From Plotosus lineatus (taxonomy: Eukaryota; Chordata; Actinopteri; Siluriformes; Plotosidae): a DNA stretch of 64,000 bases. The position numbers and the translations under genes were made by a program. Below, piece after piece: positions 59,438-64,000 of the stretch. Every line of letters starts with the position of its first letter. Position 1 is the stretch's first letter. The stretch is from the NCBI GenBank assembly GCA_024760905.1, contig JALRMN010000025.1:155001-219000 (forward strand), given 5' to 3'. Under the pieces are notes generated by a model that did not search any database, was not told the origin of the DNA, and was given only the letters and a program-made list of their open reading frames with translations.

Positions 59438-60169
59438 TTACACGCTTGGGCCTGCCAGGTCTGGAAGGCAACCTCCCACACCACCGAAGCCAACATCAAT
59501 CATCGAACTGCGACCTAGGGTGTCCTGGTGCCAAGTGCACTTATGGACACCCTTATGTTCGAACATGGTGTTCGTGATAGACAAACTATGACAAGCACAG
59601 AAGTCCAACAACGACACACCATTCGGATTCAGACTGGAGAGGCCGTACCTACCGATCACACCCTTCCAGGTCACACTATTGTTGCCCACATGGGCGTTGA
59701 AGTCTCCCAAGACAACGGCGAAGTCTCCAGGAGCGTTCTCCAACACCCCACCAAAGACTCCAAAAAGGGTGGGTACTCTGAACTGTCATTTGGTGCATAA
59801 GCACAAATAACAGTCAGGACCCGTCCCCCCCACCCGAAGACGGAGGGAAGCTACCCTTTCATCAACCGGGGAGAACCCCAACATTTGGGCACCGAGACGG
59901 GGGGCAACAAGAATACCCACACCGGCTCGCCGCCTCTCCCCATGAGCAACTCCAGAATAGATGAAGGTCCAGCCTCTTTCGAGATGGATGGTTCCAGAGC
60001 CCAAGCTATGCGTTGAGGTGAGCCCGACTATATCTAGTCGGTATCTCTCCACCTCACGCACCAAATCAGGCTCCTTTCCCGCCAGAGAGGTGACATTCCA
60101 TGTCCCGAAGGTCAGAGTAAGTAGCCGAGGATCAGTCCGACAGAACCCATGCCTTTGGCTGCCACCCAA
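59438..60169 (-). pseudogene. Rex3 endonuclease
   Basis: 59786-60169: TFGTWNVTSLAGKEPDLVRE, DIVGLTSTHSLGSGTIHLER, RRAGVGILVAPRLGAQMLGF. 59438-59746: [54 protein letters not shown]. The part with LDTRVKRGAELSTDHY is deleted. Confidence 0.88.
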
Positions 60170-60179
60170 CTCACATATA

Positions 60180-60840
60180 TATAAACAGTTGTATAGCGTC
60201 TTACGCTTGTGTTATGACGTCGTCTCTGTAATCTTTGTGTTTATACTGTTTTGCAGACTTTTGTAATCCTAAGCAAATATGGTTGGTCAGAAGCGCAAGC
60301 CTACTAGCCTGCTGGGTGCAAGTCTCATACACAGAGATGAATTAACTATCTGCTTGGATCGGCGCAATCTGCCATGCATACTCCGTTAAGCAAAGTGAGT
60401 TGTAAAATGAATGAAAACCTGAATCCAGAAAAGAAAGACAACTCTCCGCTCTGCTGGTAATTCACATCAGTGCAGGCTGAGTACTAAACAAGTTCAACAG
60501 TGCCCTTGCTCACTTGAAAGACCGGAAGTCCATATAACTCAAGCACAGCAAGCACATTACTTTCGGTGTTGAGGGCCTCACATATTGTAAGGGTTGATTG
60601 GCTGTTTAAAGCTTCATGTAAAGTGACACGGCTCAGCTTCATGTAATGTGACTCGGTTCAGCTTCATGTAATGTGACTCGGCTCAGCTTTATGTAATGTG
60701 ACTCGGCTCAGCTTCATGTAATGTCACTCAGCTCAGCTTCATGTAATGTAATTCGGCTCAGCTACATGCAATGTGACTTGGCTAAGCTTCATGCAATGTG
60801 ACTCGGCTATGCTTCATGTAATGTGGTCATCCGTCGACCA
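60180..60840 (+). mobile_element. Transposon family E, 5' region with expanded minisatellite
   Basis: 60180-60365 matches 39455-39645 (inverted); 60365-60650 matches 54260-54620 (inverted). It ends in the 25-bp repeat. No transposase frame follows; the sequence changes at 60826. Confidence 0.65.
60606..60825 (+). repeat. 25-bp minisatellite, about nine units
   Basis: Unit GCTCAGCTTCATGTAATGTG ACTCG, register starting at 60631, 60656, 60681, 60706, 60731, 60756, 60781 and 60806 with a partial unit before. Units differ by one to four bases. Confidence 0.95.
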
Positions 60841-61133
60841 TCGGAAACATTTATTAGCAGAAAGATCGTATCACAGAGAATGTTAAAGTTTATATTTGAT
60901 ACTGTATTTGATATTTGATGAGTGAATTTGATTAAAATGTATCTATTTGAAATTATTCTGCATGAATTTAATTTATTTGAAATTAATGTTGATATTATTT
61001 GATATATTTGACATTATTTTACAATGTTATGTTTATTGTAATTGACTTAGGGGTGTTATGAGATACAGTAATCGTATTTATGGATGTATAGTACAGCATG
61101 AGCGTCATACGTCACGTGTCATATGTCACTGTG
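60841..61133. other. Gene-free interval
   Basis: AT-rich with irregular GATATTTGA-type repeats at 60890-61010. Nothing coding. Confidence 0.5.
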
Positions 61134-63262
61134 ACAACATCTTGTGTAGGCAATGTAATTTGAAGAAAGTCAATTACTGCAAAGTAGTGGGTGAGAGTTT
61201 TGCCAAATAGCATAGGATGGTGGTATGTAGGATGACACTGATGGTGAGGAAGGTGAAGAAGCCAAAGGCAGGGCAGAAGACAAAGTGGCGGAAGCTGAAA
61301 AAGGAAGAGTGTTGTGTTGTCTTGAAGTAAGAGTTGAAACAGGCTTTGGATGGTCAGGAAGTGCTTCCAGATGACTGGACAAATACAGCTAATGTGATCA
61401 GGGAGACAGGTAGGAGAATACTTGGTGTGTCCTCTAGAAGGAAAGTAGACAAAGAAACTTGGTGGTAGAATGAGAAAGTGCTGGAGTGTGTACAAAGGAA
61501 GAGGTTAGCTAAGAAGAAGTGGGACATGAAAAAGGACCGAAGAGGGTAAACAGGAGTACAGGGAGACACAGCATAAGGTGAAGGTAGCGGTGTCAAAGGC
61601 AAAAGAGAGGGTGTATGATGACTTGTATGCTCGGTTGGACAGTAAAGAAGGAGAAAAATGATTTATACAGGTTGGCGCAGCAGAGCAATAGAGATGGGAA
61701 AGATGTGCAACAAGTTAGAGTGATTAAGGACAGAGAGGGAAATGTATTGACTGATGACAGAAGTGCGCTGGGAAAATGGAAAGAATACTTTGAAGAGCTG
61801 ATGAATGAGGAAAATGAGAGAGAGAACAAAGAATAGAATAGGTGACATAAGGACCAGGAAATAGCAAAGATTAATAAGGGTGAGGAGAGGAGGGCATTGA
61901 AGAGGATGAAGAATCGGCAGTTGGTCCTGATGACATACCGGTGGAGGTATGGAAGTGTCTAGGAGAGGTAGCAGTAGATTTTCTCACAAGAACATTCAAC
62001 AAGGTCTTAGAGAGTGAGAGGATGCCTGAGGAATGGAGGAGGAATGTGATGGTGCCCATTTTTAAGAACAAGGGAGACGTGCAGAGTTGTGGCAATTACA
62101 GAGGGATAAAGTTGATGAGCCATACGATGAAGTTATGGAAAAGAATAGTGGAAGCTACACTAAGGGCAGAGGTTATCATTTGTGAACGACAGTTTGGTTT
62201 CATGCCCAGAAAGAGCACCACAGATGCAGTGTTTGCCTTGAGGATGTTAATAAAGAAGTACAGAGAAGGTCAGAGGGAGCTGCATTGTGCCTTTGTGAAT
62301 CTGGAGAAAGCATATGACAGAGTGTCGAGAGGGGAACTGTGGTATCGCATGTGGTATTGCTGTTGGTGTGACAGAAGAGTTCAAGGTTGAGGTGGGACTA
62401 CATCAAGGATCAGCTCTGAGCCCCTTCTTATTTGCTATGGAGATGGACAGGCTGACAGACGAGGTTAGACAATAATCTCCATGGACTATGATGTTTGCAG
62501 ATGACACTGTGATCTGTAGTGAGAGTAGAGAACAAATGGTGGAAAATCTAGAGAGTTGGAGGTATGACCTGGAAAGGAGAGGGATGATGGTTAGCCTTAA
62601 TAAGACAGAACACATATGTGAACGAGAAGGACCCAAGAGGAACGGTGAAATTACAGGGAGCAGAGATAAAAAGGTGGAGGATTTTAAGTACTTAGGCTCA
62701 ACAACCAGAGCAATGGAGAGTGTGGAAAAGAGGTGAAGAAGTGTATGCAGGCAGGTTTGAATGGTTGGAGAAAAGTGTCCGGTGTGATGTGTGATAGGAG
62801 GGTATCGGCAAGAATGAAAGGAAAAGTGTGCAAGACAGTGTTGAGACCAGCAATGTTGAATGATTTAGAAACAGTGGCACTGGGGAAAAGACAGAAGGCA
62901 GAGCTGGAGATAGCAGAGATGAAAATGTTGAGGTTCTCTTTGGGAGTAACGAGGATGGATAGGATCAGGAATGAGTACATCAGAGGGACAGCACATGTAA
63001 GAGGTTTTGGAGACAAAGTGAGAGGCTAGATTGAGATGGTTTGGACATGTAGAGAGGAGGGATAGTGAATATATTGGTGGTAGGATGCTGAGGTTGGAAC
63101 TATGAGGCAGAAGATCTAGAGGAAGAAGATTCATGGATGTGGTGAAGGACATGAAGGTAGTTGGTGTAAGAGAAGAAGATGCAGAGGACAGTGTGAGATG
63201 GAGACAGATGATTCGCTGTGGCGATCCCTGAAGGGAAAAGCCGAAAGGAAAAGAAGACTTGC
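61134..63262 (+). mobile_element. RTE-clade LINE copy 6, 5'-truncated
   Basis: Starts in the endonuclease end (CATCTTGTGTAGGCAATG) and keeps the 3' terminus GGGAAAAGCCGAAAGGAAAA G. Reverse transcriptase pieces: 61941-62390 (EVWKCLGEVAVDFLTRTFNK, FGFMPRKSTTDAVFALRML), 62488-62736 (MMFADDTVICSESREQ), 62733-63029 (NGWRKVSGVMCDRRVSARMK). About 90 bp between LWYRM and the VTEEFKVE region is deleted. Multiple frameshifts. Confidence 0.92.
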
Positions 63263-63414
63263 CCTGGCTTGTAATCATGTTACAGCTGTGTTTCTGTACG
63301 CTATCTACCATCATTCAGTGTGTAGAGAGCACGATATAATAAGACCGACCCATTCTGCAATTGGGTAGTGTGGATTCTTGTTAGGCTGCCGAAGCAGCCT
63401 CATAGTATACCCAC

Positions 63415-63415
<1 letters not shown>

Positions 63416-63458
<43 letters not shown>
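63416..63458. repeat. (AAT)n microsatellite
   Basis: About 14 AAT units. Confidence 0.93.
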
Positions 63459-63460
<2 letters not shown>

Positions 63461-63565
63461 CATTTTACCACTACAGCACTGGTAAAACATCATTTAAGAG
63501 TTAATTATATGATTTTAATCATATTTAATTTTGTCTAAATCACTGTTTTTGTGGATGAAGAATCT

Positions 63566-63740
63566 TCTTTCTTTTCGGCTTTTTCCCGTTCTTGAGAGTC
63601 GCCACAGCGAATCATCTGATTCGCACATTTGATTTTGGCATCGGTTTTTACGTCGGATGCCCTTCCTATCACAACCTTTTCGCAAGGGATAGAAATAAGC
63701 TGACGGCTTTGCAGCTACTCTTTACAAAAGTCAGCAATGG
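63566..63740 (-). mobile_element. SINE with RTE-type tail, 5'-truncated
   Basis: Plus strand TTCTTTTCGGCTTTTTCCCG, CGCCACAGCGAATCATCTGA, GTCGGATGCCCTTCCTATCA, ending at AGTCAGCAATGG in the body. The head is missing. Confidence 0.87.
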
Positions 63741-64000
63741 AAAATAACATTTTGCTAATGGAATTGGTGTTAGGCCTCAATACAATTTACTGTCGATAAA
63801 TATTTACATAAGTTTAATTACTAAACTCACCTGCTGATGAATACGGAACATAATATCTGAGTGAAATCAGAATAATTAATACAGCACTGCCGTTCATCAT
63901 CATATACTACAAACTTTAACAAACAAAAATCGACCTTCCGTCTTTCCCAAATATCGTTGCTTTGAGGATTGAATAGTGGCTTGGTTACAATATTCACACT
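63741..64000. other. Gene-free end of window
   Basis: Nothing recognised. Confidence 0.5.

Larger units (their letters stand above)
57281..60172 (-). mobile_element. Rex3 copy, nearly full length
   Basis: 2.9 kb, tail (CAT)n complement at 57281-57303, 5' end near 60172 within the GGSQRHGFCRTDPRLL block. Less decayed than the other copies. A deletion of about 140 bp near 59490 removes part of the endonuclease C-terminus. Same orientation as 49976-53190, 4 kb away. Confidence 0.93.

Overview
This looks like a teleost fish nuclear contig. It carries several copies of the fish non-LTR retrotransposon Rex3, V-SINE and tRNA-headed SINE families, Tc1, hAT and Tigger-type DNA transposons, very long (TA)n, (CA)n and (CAT)n arrays, and one intron-rich immune-receptor gene with a V-set Ig domain and an ITIM tail. 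There is no prokaryotic-style gene order, no CRISPR array and no operon. I could not name the species.

The only host gene I can support lies on the + strand at 22212-33989: a TATA box, a signal-peptide exon, a 9.1 kb first intron packed with transposons, a V-set exon, a short linker exon, a transmembrane exon, a 26-nt micro-exon and a final exon with an ITIM (VNYAAL). All splice phases agree and the joined frame encodes 231 residues. Intron 1 holds a broken second copy of the V exon (24744-25495), so the locus has undergone tandem duplication, as fish innate receptor clusters often do. The 26-nt exon sits between a (CAT)n and a (CA)n array, and skipping it would delete the ITIM.

The rest is almost entirely repeats. 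Layout: 0.3-6.1 kb, RTE, Rex3 and SINE fragments; 6.1-14.9 kb, two RTE LINEs facing each other with related flanks; 15.1-16.7 kb, a dead Tc1; 17-19.7 kb, a Rex3 copy with a 5' inversion; 19.7-22.1 kb, quiet DNA and microsatellites; 22-34 kb, the receptor gene with a full-length RTE LINE in its first intron; 34.2-34.5 kb, an internally deleted RTE; 34.8-37.8 kb, a Tx1-clade LINE split by an hAT; 38.2-39.4 kb, an RTE fragment with an inverted head-to-head junction; 41-43.5 kb, Rex3; 43.7-50 kb, a nest of Tigger-like elements with another hAT inside; 50-53.2 and 57.3-60.2 kb, two long Rex3 copies; 60.2-60.8 kb, a transposon fragment whose 5' region grew into a 25-bp minisatellite; 61.1-63.3 kb, a 5'-truncated RTE.

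The elements interact in visible ways. One SINE family carries pieces of both the 5' and the 3' end of the local RTE LINE. Two SINE lineages share a head but have different tails. Several insertions are nested with readable target-site duplications, so relative ages can be inferred.
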